NCBI RefSeq assembly: GCF_020297055.1
Contig: NZ_JAIXCQ010000001.1
Location: 62,001 to 126,000, forward strand
Direction of reading: 5' to 3'
DNA length: 64,000 bases
Source: Isoptericola luteus
GTDB lineage: Bacteria > Actinomycetota > Actinomycetes > Actinomycetales > Cellulomonadaceae
The translations under genes and the position numbers were made by a program. Below the pieces are notes generated by a model. It saw nothing but the letters and a program-made list of their open reading frames with translations. It was not told the origin of the DNA and did no database searches. Positions 24,795-33,456 of the stretch are shown piece by piece; position 1 is the first letter of the stretch, and each line of letters opens with the position of its first letter.

Positions 24795-27427
24795 CTGCGC
24801 GAGCAGGTGCGCGGGCCGCCGACACCGTCCCGCCGGGTCTGCCCGGCCTCGAGGTCCGGTACAGCCGTGTGCTGACCGACGCGTGCGGCGCGCAGTGGCA
24901 CTACCTGGACAACCTGCCCGACCTCGCCGACGCCGCCGACGAGGCCCTGGAGGGCACCGTCCTGGCGGTGCACGGCAACCCGACGTGGTCGTACCTGTGG
25001 CGCCGGCTCGTCGCCGCGGGCGCCGAGGCCGGCTGGCGCGTCGTCGCCGTCGACCAGCTCGAGATGGGCCTGTCCCAGCGCGCGGCCGACCCGGCGGACC
25101 GGTACCGCACGCTGCCGGAACGCGTCGCGGACCTCGCCGCGTTCACCGACGCGCTGGGCCTGACCGGCCCGGTCGTGACGCTCGGGCACGACTGGGGCGG
25201 CGTCGTCTCGCTGGGCTGGGCGGTGGACCACCCCGACCGGCTCGCCGGGGTCGCGCTGCTCAACACGGCGGTCCACCAGCCCGACGACGTGCCGCTGCCC
25301 GCACCGCTGCGGCTCGCGCTCGCGGGTCCGGTGCTGCCGCTCGGTACCCGCAGCACGCGCGCGTTCCTCGAGACGACGCTGGCGCTGGCCCGCCCGGCGC
25401 TGCCGGCGCACGTGGCCGACGCCTACCGGCTGCCGTACCGCCGCGCGGACGAGCGGGCCGGGATCGAGGGGTTCGTCGCCGACATCCCCGCCGGCCGCGA
25501 GCACCCGAGCCGGCCCGAGCTGGACCGCATCGCGGCCGGCGTCGCCGCCCTGAAGGTGCCCGCGCTGATGCTCTGGGGTCCGCACGACCCGATCTTCTCC
25601 GACCGGTACCTCGACGACCTCGTGCACCGCCTGCCGCACGCGCACGTGCACCGGTTCGCCGACGCCGGGCACCTCGTCGCGGAGGACGCCGACTGGGTGG
25701 GGCCCGTCACCGGGTGGTTGCGCACGACCGTCGAGCCGTCCGGTCCAGCCGGGCCGTCGGCCGGGCCGTCCGCCGGGCCGCAGCCCCCGTTCGTGCCGCT
25801 CTGGGCGGCGCTGGACGCGAGGGCCGCGGACGCGGCTCCCGCCGTCCTGGACCTCTCGGCGGCCGAGGGCAGCGTCGCGCGCTCGGTGACGTGGCGGGCG
25901 CTGCACCGCCAGGTGCTGCGCGTCGCCGCGGGGCTGCACGCCATCGGCGTGCGGCGCGGCGACCGCGTGTCGTTGCTGGTGGAGCCGGGCCCCACCCTCA
26001 CCGCGCTCGTGTACGCGTGCCTGCGGATCGGCGCCGTCGTCGTCGTGGCCGACGCCGGGCTCGGCGTGCGCGGGATGACGCGCGCGCAGCGGGGCGCGTG
26101 GCCGCAGTTCGTCGTCGCGCAGCGCAAGGGCCTCGCGGCCGCGCGGACGCTCGGCTGGCCGGGCGTGCGGATCTCCGCCGACGCGTTGTCCCCGGCCGTG
26201 CGACGGGCGCTCGGCGTCGAGCACGAGCTGGTCGACGTCGCCCGCGCGGGCCAGGGCACGGACCTGCCGCCGGAGCCCGGCCCGCTCGACGAGGCCGCCG
26301 TGCTGTTCACGTCGGGGTCGACCGGCCCTGCGAAGGGCGTCGTGTACACCCACGCCCAGCTCTCCGCGCTGCGCGACGTGCTCGCCGCGCACCTCGACGT
26401 CGGTGCCGGCACGGGCCTGGTCACGGGGTTCGCGCCGTTCGCGCTGCTCGGCCCGGCGCTGGGCACCCGCTCCGTGACCCCCGTCATGGACGTGTCCCGG
26501 CCGCGCACGCTCACGGCCCGGGCCGTGGCGGACGCCGTGCGCGCCGCCGACGGCGACATGGTCTTCCTCTCGCCCGCGGCGATCCTCAACGTCGTGGACA
26601 CGGCGGGCGAGCTCGACGCCGCCGACCGTGACGCACTCGCCCGGGTGCGGACGTTCCTGTCCACGGGCGCCCCCATCGGTGCGGACCTGCTCGCCGCCGC
26701 CGCCCGCCTCATGCCCCGAGCCACCGCGCACACCCCGTACGGGATGACGGAGTGCCTGCTCGTCACCGACATCACCGGTGACGGGGTCCGCGACGCCGCC
26801 GCGGAGCCGGACGACGGCGTGTGCGTGGGCGTCCCCCTTCCCGGCGTCGAGGTGCTGGTGAGCGCGCTCGACGCCGGCGGCGCCGCGACGGGGGAGCCCG
26901 GGCGCGCACCCGGCGTGCTCGGCGAGGTGCTGGTGCGCGCCCCGCACCTCAAGCAGCGCTACGACCGGCTCTGGCTCACCGACCGCGCCGCCGAGCGCGA
27001 CACCCCGCCCGGCCGCTGGCACCGCACGGGCGACGTCGGGCACCTCGACGACGCCGGTCGCCTGTGGATCGAGGGCCGGCTCGCGCACGTGCTCACGACG
27101 GCGGACGGCCCGCTCGCGCCCGTCGGGCCGGAGCAGCACGCCGAACGGGTGGCGCAGGTGCGGCGCGCGGCCGTCGTCGGCGTCGGGCCGGCCGGGGTGC
27201 AGCACGCCGTCGCCGTCGTGGAGACGCTGCCCGCCACGCGCCGACCGGGCCTCGCCCCCGCCCGGCTCGCCGCGGCGGTCCGCGGGGCGTGCCCGGTGCC
27301 CCTCGTGGCGGTCCTCGTGGCGCCGCGGATGCCCACCGACGTGCGGCACAACTCCAAGATCGACCGCGCGCGGCTGGCCGCCTGGGCGGACGGCATCCTC
27401 ACCGGAGGCCGGGTGGGAGCGCCGTGA
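24791..27427 (+). CDS. oleBC: OleBC fusion: beta-lactone decarboxylase plus beta-lactone synthetase
   Basis: This 878-aa fusion of two olefin enzymes has, at residues about 1-315, an alpha/beta-hydrolase of the haloalkane-dehalogenase-like OleB type: HGNPTWSYLW, nucleophile Asp134 in LGHDWGGVVS, and histidine in DAGHLVAED. OleB removes CO2 from a beta-lactone to give the cis-olefin. After a Pro/Ala/Gly linker (PAGPSAGPSAGPQ), residues about 335-878 are an AMP-ligase-fold OleC with the P-loop LFTSGSTGPAKGVVYTH and HTPYGMTE; OleC closes the beta-lactone with ATP. Fused OleBC is known from actinobacteria such as Micrococcus luteus. Start GTG overlaps the oleA stop, and its stop overlaps oleD (GTGA both times). 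Confidence 0.92.
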   Translation: MTARAGARAADTVPPGLPGLEVRYSRVLTDACGAQWHYLDNLPDLADAADEALEGTVLAVHGNPTWSYLWRRLVAAGAEAGWRVVAVDQLEMGLSQRAADPADRYRTLPERVADLAAFTDALGLTGPVVTLGHDWGGVVSLGWAVDHPDRLAGVALLNTAVHQPDDVPLPAPLRLALAGPVLPLGTRSTRAFLETTLALARPALPAHVADAYRLPYRRADERAGIEGFVADIPAGREHPSRPELDRIAAGVAALKVPALMLWGPHDPIFSDRYLDDLVHRLPHAHVHRFADAGHLVAEDADWVGPVTGWLRTTVEPSGPAGPSAGPSAGPQPPFVPLWAALDARAADAAPAVLDLSAAEGSVARSVTWRALHRQVLRVAAGLHAIGVRRGDRVSLLVEPGPTLTALVYACLRIGAVVVVADAGLGVRGMTRAQRGAWPQFVVAQRKGLAAARTLGWPGVRISADALSPAVRRALGVEHELVDVARAGQGTDLPPEPGPLDEAAVLFTSGSTGPAKGVVYTHAQLSALRDVLAAHLDVGAGTGLVTGFAPFALLGPALGTRSVTPVMDVSRPRTLTARAVADAVRAADGDMVFLSPAAILNVVDTAGELDAADRDALARVRTFLSTGAPIGADLLAAAARLMPRATAHTPYGMTECLLVTDITGDGVRDAAAEPDDGVCVGVPLPGVEVLVSALDAGGAATGEPGRAPGVLGEVLVRAPHLKQRYDRLWLTDRAAERDTPPGRWHRTGDVGHLDDAGRLWIEGRLAHVLTTADGPLAPVGPEQHAERVAQVRRAAVVGVGPAGVQHAVAVVETLPATRRPGLAPARLAAAVRGACPVPLVAVLVAPRMPTDVRHNSKIDRARLAAWADGILTGGRVGAP

Positions 27428-28419
27428 CGGTGCTGGTCACCGGCGCGTCGGGGCTGCTCGGCAGCGTCGTCGCCCGCGTGCTCGTGGACCGCGGCGAGCA
27501 GGTGCGCACCCTCCAGCGCAGGCCGTCGGGCGTCGCGGGGGCGGTCGACGTCGCGGGGTCGGTCACCGACCCGGACGTGGTCGCGCGCGCCGTCGAGGGC
27601 GTGGACGGCGTGGTGCACCTCGCCGCCAAGGTGTCGCTGGCGGGTGACCCGGCCGACTTCGACGCGGTGAACGTGGGCGGCACCTCGACGGTGCTCGACG
27701 CCGCGCGGCACGCGGGGGTGCCGCGGTTCGTGCAGGTGTCCTCGCCGTCGGTCGCGCACGCCGGGTCGTCGCTGGTGGGCGTGGGCGCCGAGCCCGCGGA
27801 CCCGACCCGCGCGCACGGCGACTACGCGCGCACCAAGGGGCTCGCCGAGCTGCTCGCCCTCGCCGCCGACGACGGGTCCGCGGGGACGGACGTCGTCGCC
27901 GTCCGGCCGCATCTCGTGTGGGGACCGGGGGACACGCAGCTCGTCGAGCGGGTGGTCGACCGCGCCGCCCGCGGGCGCCTCCCGTTGCTGGGGCACGGTG
28001 CCGCGCTCGTCGACTCCACGTATGTGGACAACGCCGCCGACGGCATCGTCGCCGCGCTCGACCGCCTGCGCGACGCCCCCGACGTCGTGCGGGGGCGTGC
28101 GTACGTGCTGACGAACGGCGAGCCGCGCACGGTGGCCGACCTGATGGCCGGCATCTGCGGCGCGGCCGGGGTGCCGGCGCCGGCGTGGCGGGTCCCCGCG
28201 GGGCTCGCGCGCGCGGCCGGGAGCGTCGTCGAGGCCGTGTGGCGCGTGCGCCCGGGCACCGACGAGCCGCCGATGACGCGGTTCCTCGCCGAGCAGCTCT
28301 CCACCGCGCACTGGTTCGACCAGCGCGCGACCCGGGCCGACCTGGGCTGGACGCCCGCGGTGAGCATCGACGAGGGCATGGAGCGGCTGGCGGCGTACTA
28401 CGCCGACCGCACCCGCTGA
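27424..28419 (+). CDS. oleD: OleD, 2-alkyl-3-ketoacid reductase (extended SDR)
   Basis: This 331-aa NADPH-dependent short-chain dehydrogenase has the extended SDR/epimerase fold. The N-terminal cofactor motif is TVLVTGASGLLGSVVARVL (TGxxGxxG) and the active-site pair is in DYARTKG (YxxxK). In the pathway it reduces the beta-ketoacid made by OleA before OleC acts. The start GTG at 27424 overlaps the oleBC stop; the longer upstream frame is a shadow. The gene ends 22 bases inside the convergent LacI-type regulator. Confidence 0.9.
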   Translation: MTVLVTGASGLLGSVVARVLVDRGEQVRTLQRRPSGVAGAVDVAGSVTDPDVVARAVEGVDGVVHLAAKVSLAGDPADFDAVNVGGTSTVLDAARHAGVPRFVQVSSPSVAHAGSSLVGVGAEPADPTRAHGDYARTKGLAELLALAADDGSAGTDVVAVRPHLVWGPGDTQLVERVVDRAARGRLPLLGHGAALVDSTYVDNAADGIVAALDRLRDAPDVVRGRAYVLTNGEPRTVADLMAGICGAAGVPAPAWRVPAGLARAAGSVVEAVWRVRPGTDEPPMTRFLAEQLSTAHWFDQRATRADLGWTPAVSIDEGMERLAAYYADRTR

Positions 28420-29441
28420 CCCGCGTCCCGCCCGCCTCCGGTGGACTCCCGCCAGACGACGCGGTGGATCGGCCCGTCCGTCGTGGGGCGCGGTTCGCCG
28501 CGGAGCACGGCCAGCAGCCGGTGCATCGCCCGGCGTCCGGCCTCGGTGAAGTCCACGGCGACGGTGGTGAGCGACGGCGTGAGGTGGGCGCCGATCTCGA
28601 CGTCGTCCCAGCCCGTGACGGCGACGTCGCCGGGCGCGGTCCAGCCCCGCTCGCCCACCCCGCGCAGCACGCCCGCGGCGACGGTGTCGTTGGCCGCGAT
28701 CACCGCGACCGGTGGGGCGTCGTCGGGCAGGGCGTGGGCGGCGAGCCGGCCGGACTCCGCCGACCACTCGCCGCCGAGCACGCCGAGCGACGTGACGCCC
28801 GCCCCGGCGAGCCGCTCCACCGACGCGAGGTAGACGTCGCGGCGGGCGCGCGCGGAGGCGTACTGCGCGGGGCCCGCGACGTGGGCGAACCGTCGGAACC
28901 CGGCGGCGGCCAGGGCATCCACGAGCTCTCGGACGGCGGTCGCGTCGGCGAGGTCGCCGAGGCTGCGCATCTGCTCGTCGAACGTCGCCTCGGCGACGAC
29001 GGGTGTCCCGCCGTCGCGCTCGCCTGTCGCCGCTCGGTCGGTCAGCGCGTCGGCCCCCACGGGGACCAGCGTGAGGATCCCCTCGTACTGGCGGCTCGCG
29101 GCGAGCTCGCGGACGCGGTCGGTGCGGTGCTCGACGGTGCCGTCGATGCTGTGCGTCCGCACGGCGTAGCCGGCGGCCTCGGCCACCTCGCCCGCTCCGG
29201 TGAGCACGCGGAGCTGGTGGTCGAGCACCGTGCCGGTGACGACGGCGAGCTGGCCGGTGCGGCGGGTGCGCATCGAGCGGGCGGCGAGGTTGGGGCGGTA
29301 GCCGATCGACGCGGCGACCTGCAGCACCCGCTCGCGCGTCGTGGCGGAGATGGTGCCGCGCCCGGTGAGCGCGTACGAGACCGTCGCCTGCGACACCCCG
29401 GCGAGGCGCGCGACGTCGCGGCTGGTGGGTGGGTTCGGCAC
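28398..29441 (-). CDS. LacI family transcriptional regulator
   Basis: This 347-aa regulator has an N-terminal LacI helix-turn-helix (residues about 6-25, SRDVARLAGVSQATVSYALTG), the hinge helix region RPNLAARSMRT and a periplasmic-binding-like effector domain ending GWDDVEIGAHLTPSLTTVAVD. It probably represses the divergent oxidoreductase genes: a perfect 14-base palindrome lies in the gap. GTG at 29441 is taken as the start because CATACT (minus strand, 29453-29448) stands 6 bases upstream; the in-frame GTG at 29447 is the alternative. The inducer is unknown, presumably a sugar or cyclitol derivative handled by the neighbours. Confidence 0.93.
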   Translation of the reverse strand: MPNPPTSRDVARLAGVSQATVSYALTGRGTISATTRERVLQVAASIGYRPNLAARSMRTRRTGQLAVVTGTVLDHQLRVLTGAGEVAEAAGYAVRTHSIDGTVEHRTDRVRELAASRQYEGILTLVPVGADALTDRAATGERDGGTPVVAEATFDEQMRSLGDLADATAVRELVDALAAAGFRRFAHVAGPAQYASARARRDVYLASVERLAGAGVTSLGVLGGEWSAESGRLAAHALPDDAPPVAVIAANDTVAAGVLRGVGERGWTAPGDVAVTGWDDVEIGAHLTPSLTTVAVDFTEAGRRAMHRLLAVLRGEPRPTTDGPIHRVVWRESTGGGRDAGQRVRSA

Positions 29442-29472
29442 GGCCACAGTATGGGCTCCCTGCGGACTGGGA

Positions 29473-29501
29473 TTGACACGGTCCCGGCTCCCCGCCAGGC
29501 T
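29473..29501 (+). promoter_or_regulatory. Promoter of the oxidoreductase pair
   Basis: TTGACA (29473-29478), a 17-base spacer and CAGGCT (29496-29501) give a -35/-10 pair. The predicted start of transcription is near 29508. Confidence 0.55.
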
Positions 29502-29513
29502 GATGGTCCTCAC

Positions 29514-29527
29514 ATGATACGTATCAT
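29514..29527. promoter_or_regulatory. LacI-type operator ATGATACGTATCAT
   Basis: A perfect 14-base palindrome centred on CG, the usual centre of LacI-family operators, lies just after the predicted transcription start and before the ribosome site (GGAGG) of the first oxidoreductase. The divergent gene encodes a LacI-family protein. Confidence 0.75.
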
Positions 29528-29552
29528 TCGGGTTCCAGCGGAGGAACACACC

Positions 29553-30707
29553 ATGCTCAGCATCGGGATCGTCGGCACCGGCGGGATCGCCCGCGCGCAC
29601 GTCGACGCCTACCAGCGGTTCGCCGAGGAGTGCGAGGTGCTTGCGCTCTGCGACCCCGCACCGGGGAAGGCCGAGGCGCTGCGCGCCGAGCTCGGCCTCG
29701 ACGGGGCCCGCGTCTATACCGACGTCGCGCAGATGCTCGCCGCCGAGCGCCTCGACCTCGTCAGCGTCGCCACGCCGCCGTCCACCCACGCGGCGCTGTC
29801 CGTCGCGGTGCTGCGGGCCGGCGTCGACGTGCTGGTCGAGAAGCCGATGGCGCCCTCCCTCGAGGAGTGCGACGCGATGATCGAGGCGGCGCGAGCGACC
29901 GGGCGGCTGCTGTCCGTCGTCGCGCAGAACCGCTTCCGCGACGACATGGCCACCCTCAAGGCCGTCCTCGACTCCGGGCTCTTGGGCCCCGTGTCGCACA
30001 CGCAGGTCAGCTCGTCGTGGTGGCGCGGCACCGAGTACTACGACCTGTGGTGGCGCGGCACCTGGGAGCGCGAGGGGGGTGGGTGCACCCTCAACCACGC
30101 CATCCACCACCTGGACCTCACCCTGTGGATGCTCGGTGCCCCCCGTGCCGTGACGTCGGTGCTCACCAACGCCGCGCACGAGAACGCCGAGGTGGAGGAC
30201 CTGTCCGTCGCCGTGCTGCAGTACGACCGGGGGCTCGCGGAGGTCACCAGCTCCGTGGTGCACCACGGCGAGGAGCAGGCGATCGTCGTGCAGGGGCGGC
30301 ATGCGCGGGTGTCCCAGCCGTGGCGGGTCGTGGCGGAGGTCGCGGGCCCGAACGGGTTCCCGGAGCCGGACGGTGACGCCGACCGGGTCACCGCGATCGA
30401 GGCCGTGGCGGCGGCGCACCGCCCGCTCGAGCACACGGGGCACGCCGGGCAGGTGGCCGACATGCTCGCCGCCGTGCGAGACCGCCGGCGGCCCGCCGTG
30501 GACGGCGCGGACGGGCGCCGGGCGGTCGAGCTCGTCACCGCGATCTACGAGGCCGGGATCGAGCGCCGCACCGTCGACCTGCCGCTCGCGCCCGACGACC
30601 CGTACTACCGCGCCGGCACCCTGGAGGAGCGGGCGCCGCGGTACTTCGCCAAGACGGCGTCCGTCGACGCGCTGCCGGGCGAGATCATGGTGGGGGCGAA
30701 GGCATGA
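29553..30707 (+). CDS. Gfo/Idh/MocA family oxidoreductase 1
   Basis: This 384-aa NAD(P)-dependent oxidoreductase acts on a sugar, inositol or related polyol. The Rossmann motif is IGIVGTGGIARAHVDAY; the catalytic lysine lies in LVEKPMAPS; the downstream histidine-rich motif NHAIHHLDLTLWMLG supplies the second catalytic residues. ATG at 29553 has GGAGG 8 bases upstream. It overlaps the next oxidoreductase gene by ATGA. The LacI-type operator and promoter lie directly upstream, so it is likely induced by its substrate. Confidence 0.92.
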   Translation: MLSIGIVGTGGIARAHVDAYQRFAEECEVLALCDPAPGKAEALRAELGLDGARVYTDVAQMLAAERLDLVSVATPPSTHAALSVAVLRAGVDVLVEKPMAPSLEECDAMIEAARATGRLLSVVAQNRFRDDMATLKAVLDSGLLGPVSHTQVSSSWWRGTEYYDLWWRGTWEREGGGCTLNHAIHHLDLTLWMLGAPRAVTSVLTNAAHENAEVEDLSVAVLQYDRGLAEVTSSVVHHGEEQAIVVQGRHARVSQPWRVVAEVAGPNGFPEPDGDADRVTAIEAVAAAHRPLEHTGHAGQVADMLAAVRDRRRPAVDGADGRRAVELVTAIYEAGIERRTVDLPLAPDDPYYRAGTLEERAPRYFAKTASVDALPGEIMVGAKA

Positions 30708-31777
30708 GCGGCGCGAGCGGGGACCTGTACGCGCCGGAACCGGTGCCCGCGCCGGTGGTCGAGCCGGGGGAGTTCGCCTTCGCGGCCGCGCGCCTGGACC
30801 ACGGGCACGTCTACGGCATGTGCGAAGGGCTGGCCGCCGCGGGCGGCACGCTGACGTGGGTGTACGACCCCGACCCGGCCAAGGTGGACGCGATGCGGGC
30901 CAGGTTCCCCGACGTCCGGGTCGCGCGCAGCGAGGACGAGCTGCTCGACGACGACGAGGTCCGCCTGGTCGCGAGCGCCGCCGTGACGTCCGAGCGGTGC
31001 GCGCTCGGGCTGCGCGTCATGGACGCGGGCAAGGACTACTTCACGGACAAGGCGCCGCTGACGACGCTCGAGCAGCTCGCCGCGGCCCGCGAGGCGACCG
31101 CCCGCACGGGGCGCAAGTACGCCGTCTACTACTCCGAGCGCATCCACGTCGAGGCGGCCGTGCTGGCGGGCCAGCTCATCGACCGGGGCGCGATCGGCCG
31201 GGTGCTGCAGGTGATGGGCCTCGGCCCGCACCGCCTGGGCACCGGACGCCCCGACTGGTTCTTCGACAAGGAGCGGTACGGCGGCATCCTCTGCGACATC
31301 GGCAGCCACAACTTCGAGCAGATGCTGCACTACGCGGGAGCGAAGGACGCCGAGGTCAGCCACGCCGCCGTCGCGAACTACCACCACCCGGAGCACCCCG
31401 GGCTGGACGACTTCGGCGAGGCCGGCATCGTCATGGACAACGGCGCCACCGGGTACTGCCGCGTCGACTGGTTCACGCCCGACGGCCTGAGCACCTGGGG
31501 GGACGGGCGCACGTTCGTCCTCGGCACGGACGGCTACCTCGAGCTGCGCAAGTACGCGAACATCGCCACCGGTGACGGCGGCGGGCACGTGTTCCTCGTC
31601 GACGGCTCCGGTGAGCACCACCTGCGGGCCGACGGCGAGGTCGGCTTCCCGTACTTCGGCGCGCTCCTGCTCGACTGCCTGGAGCGCACCGAGAACGCGA
31701 TGACGCAGGAGCACGCGTTCAAGGCGGCCGAGCTGAGCGTCAGGGCGCAGCTCGCCGCGCGGGTGCTGACGCCCTGA
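30704..31777 (+). CDS. Gfo/Idh/MocA family oxidoreductase 2 (divergent)
   Basis: This 357-aa protein has the Gfo/Idh/MocA fold: a Rossmann-like N-terminal half with VYDPDPAKVDAMRARFPDVRV and the family loop FTDKAPLTT in place of the usual EKP, then a C-terminal half with YSERIHVEAAVLAGQL and CDIGSHNFEQMLHYAG. The glycine-rich GxGxxG is absent at the expected place (FAFAAARLDHGHVYGM), so cofactor binding may be altered. Its ATG overlaps the first oxidoreductase stop (ATGA). The pair probably performs successive or paired oxidations of one substrate. No transporter or kinase is adjacent. Confidence 0.85.
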   Translation: MSGASGDLYAPEPVPAPVVEPGEFAFAAARLDHGHVYGMCEGLAAAGGTLTWVYDPDPAKVDAMRARFPDVRVARSEDELLDDDEVRLVASAAVTSERCALGLRVMDAGKDYFTDKAPLTTLEQLAAAREATARTGRKYAVYYSERIHVEAAVLAGQLIDRGAIGRVLQVMGLGPHRLGTGRPDWFFDKERYGGILCDIGSHNFEQMLHYAGAKDAEVSHAAVANYHHPEHPGLDDFGEAGIVMDNGATGYCRVDWFTPDGLSTWGDGRTFVLGTDGYLELRKYANIATGDGGGHVFLVDGSGEHHLRADGEVGFPYFGALLLDCLERTENAMTQEHAFKAAELSVRAQLAARVLTP

Positions 31778-31811
31778 GCCAGCCGGCGGCGGGTCGGCAG
31801 GGAGCTGACCC

Positions 31812-32114
31812 TCAGGCCCGCAGAGGTGATCCGACCACGGTGAACCGGTCGCCGCCGAACTCCCCGGAGAGAAGCGGCCGCGCGTCGGAGATCGATGCCT
31901 GCACGCTGGGCAGCTCGAGCGACGCGCGGTGCGCCTCGGCGGAGGTCCACAGCTCGACGACGAACACCCGGTCCGGGTGCTCGTCGCTGGTGCCGACCTC
32001 GTAGAGCAGGCAGCCGGCGCCCACCAGCTCGTCGCTCGGCCGGGTGAGGAACGCGACGAGGTCGTCGCGCCTGCCGGGCGCAGCGCCCAACCAGCCCACG
32101 TTGGCGTACGTCAT
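31812..32114 (-). CDS. Antibiotic biosynthesis monooxygenase (ABM)-like protein
   Basis: This 100-aa protein has the dimeric ferredoxin-like ABM fold: VGWLGAAPGRRDDLVAFL, GCLLYEVGTSDEHPDRVFVVELWTSAEAH and a final strand FTVVG. Members act as quinone or other cofactor-free monooxygenases, or have no known activity. ATG at 32114 is preceded by TACGGT at 6 bases (minus strand, 32126-32121), a leaderless signal. The gene stands alone, convergent with the second oxidoreductase. Confidence 0.8.
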   Translation of the reverse strand: MTYANVGWLGAAPGRRDDLVAFLTRPSDELVGAGCLLYEVGTSDEHPDRVFVVELWTSAEAHRASLELPSVQASISDARPLLSGEFGGDRFTVVGSPLRA

Positions 32115-32126
32115 GGCCGTACCGTA
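32112..32126 (-). promoter_or_regulatory. Leaderless -10 (TACGGT) for ABM gene
   Basis: TACGGT (32126-32121, minus strand) then 6 bases to the ATG at 32114. Confidence 0.5.
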
Positions 32127-32174
32127 AGCAGGGCGTTCGACGGCGCCCGGGACGGCGCGCGGATCGCGCCGGAT

Positions 32175-32981
32175 TCAGGGGCGTCGCGCCTGGACCCACA
32201 TCGCCGGCGTGTCCATGAAGGTCGCACGGGCCACCTCGTGGGCGTCGACCAGCCCGGCCGCCGTGAGGAGCCGCTGGATCCCCGCCTCGGCGTTGTCCGC
32301 GCGGTACTGGTTCTGGCCGATCTCGTGCTTGTGCTCGTGCTCGTGCTCGTGCCGGTGGTGGTGCTGCTGCGTTGCGTGCTTTCCGTCGTGCTGGTGCGCG
32401 CCGTCCTGCCCGTGGTCACCGTGCGCGTCGAGGTCGACGATGGTGACCACCCCGCCGGGGCGCAGCGTGCGGACGAGCTCGGCCGCGAACCGCTCCTTCT
32501 CGGCCATCGGCACGTGGTGCAGCGCGAGCGACGACACCACGTGGTCGAGGCTCGCGTCCGCGGCGGGCAACCGGTCGGCGTAGCCCCGCACCAGGGTCAC
32601 CTGGCCGGGGTGGCGACGGCGCCGGACGCGCCGTCGAGCCTTGCGCGCCGCGTGCAGCAGCGCGTCGCCGTCGGGGTCGAGGCCGGTGACGACGGCGTCC
32701 GGCACCGCGTCGAGGACGGTCAGCAACAGGTTGCCGGTGCCGCAGCCCACGTCGAGCACGTGCTGGCCGGCGCTGATGCCGGCAAGCTCCACGGTCCGCC
32801 GGTGCAGGCGGCCGGCGCGGTGCCACCAGCCGAGCACGTCGTACCAGGGCATCTTCCACGCGCTGCTCATACCGGGGAGGTAGGGCTTGTCCGCCTCGTC
32901 CGCGCGCACATCGTCGTACAGCCGGACGGCGTCGTCCGGCCGGCCGGCGTGCTGGTGCCCCTGGGGTCCGCTCTCCACCAT
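32175..32981 (-). CDS. Class I SAM-dependent methyltransferase with His-rich insert
   Basis: This 268-aa methyltransferase has SAM-binding motif I VLDVGCGTGNLLLTVL (about residues 75-90), acidic motif GLDPDGDAL, and post-motif VVSSLALHHVPMAEK and RTLRPGGVVTIVDLDAHG. Between VDLDAHG and the last helices lies an insertion of about 40 residues with more than a dozen histidines (HQHDGKHATQQ, then HHHRHEHEHEHKHE), which could bind Zn, Ni, Cu or Co. The order of motifs resembles UbiE/ArsM-type enzymes, but no ArsM cysteines are seen. ATG at 32981 follows TAACGT by 7 bases (leaderless). The substrate is unknown. Confidence 0.88.
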   Translation of the reverse strand: MVESGPQGHQHAGRPDDAVRLYDDVRADEADKPYLPGMSSAWKMPWYDVLGWWHRAGRLHRRTVELAGISAGQHVLDVGCGTGNLLLTVLDAVPDAVVTGLDPDGDALLHAARKARRRVRRRRHPGQVTLVRGYADRLPAADASLDHVVSSLALHHVPMAEKERFAAELVRTLRPGGVVTIVDLDAHGDHGQDGAHQHDGKHATQQHHHRHEHEHEHKHEIGQNQYRADNAEAGIQRLLTAAGLVDAHEVARATFMDTPAMWVQARRP

Positions 32982-32994
32982 TCTCGGAACGTTA
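32979..32994 (-). promoter_or_regulatory. Leaderless -10 (TAACGT) for methyltransferase
   Basis: TAACGT (32994-32989, minus strand) then 7 bases to the ATG at 32981. Confidence 0.5.
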
Positions 32995-33222
32995 CCCGGC
33001 GTCGGGACGCCGGTCCCACGTTGTCGTTTCGGCACCTGTCCGTTCTGCCGGACGGACGACGTCTCAGCGGTCGCGAGTCCGCCGGCGCGGTCTTCTACGG
33101 CACAGCCGGATCCGTGACACGCGAGCCGTCGCGAATCCTGCCCGTCCGACACCCGTCAGGACGACAACATCGGACCGGCGCCCTCATCGGCGGTCACGAG
33201 ACCGGCAACGGAGAATGGCGGC

Positions 33223-33417
33223 ATGACCACCGTCGAGCCACCCGACGACCGGGGCGACCTGCCCTCCGCCATCGGTCGTCCCGCCACCCGCGCCCTCGAG
33301 AGCGCCGGGATCACGACGCTCGCGGCCGTCGCACAGCGGTCCGACGCCGAGCTGCTCGCGCTGCACGGCGTCGGACCGAGGGCGGTGCGGATCCTCCGGG
33401 AGGCTCTCGCCGATTGA
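33223..33417 (+). CDS. Small helix-hairpin-helix protein
   Basis: This 64-aa protein consists almost entirely of one (HhH)2-like unit: IGRPATRALESAGITTLAAVAQRSDAELLALHGVGPRAVRILREAL, with the hairpin glycines in GVGPRAV. The HhH fold usually contacts the DNA backbone or mediates protein contact. Small stand-alone HhH proteins of this length are common in actinobacteria and annotated only as DNA-binding. The start ATG at 33223 has GGAGA about 8 bases upstream. Confidence 0.78.
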   Translation: MTTVEPPDDRGDLPSAIGRPATRALESAGITTLAAVAQRSDAELLALHGVGPRAVRILREALAD

Positions 33418-33456
33418 GCGGTGGCGAGGGGCGGAACCCGGTGCGGAGACGGGGAG

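Noticed and set aside
24218-27349. 1043-codon minus-strand open frame opposite oleA/oleBC
   Set aside because: Shadow of the ole genes with Arg/Gly/His-rich low-information sequence.
33108-33122. CGTGACACGCGAG as a third liv-type operator
   Set aside because: Matches only the right part of the motif and does not lie before a transport gene.
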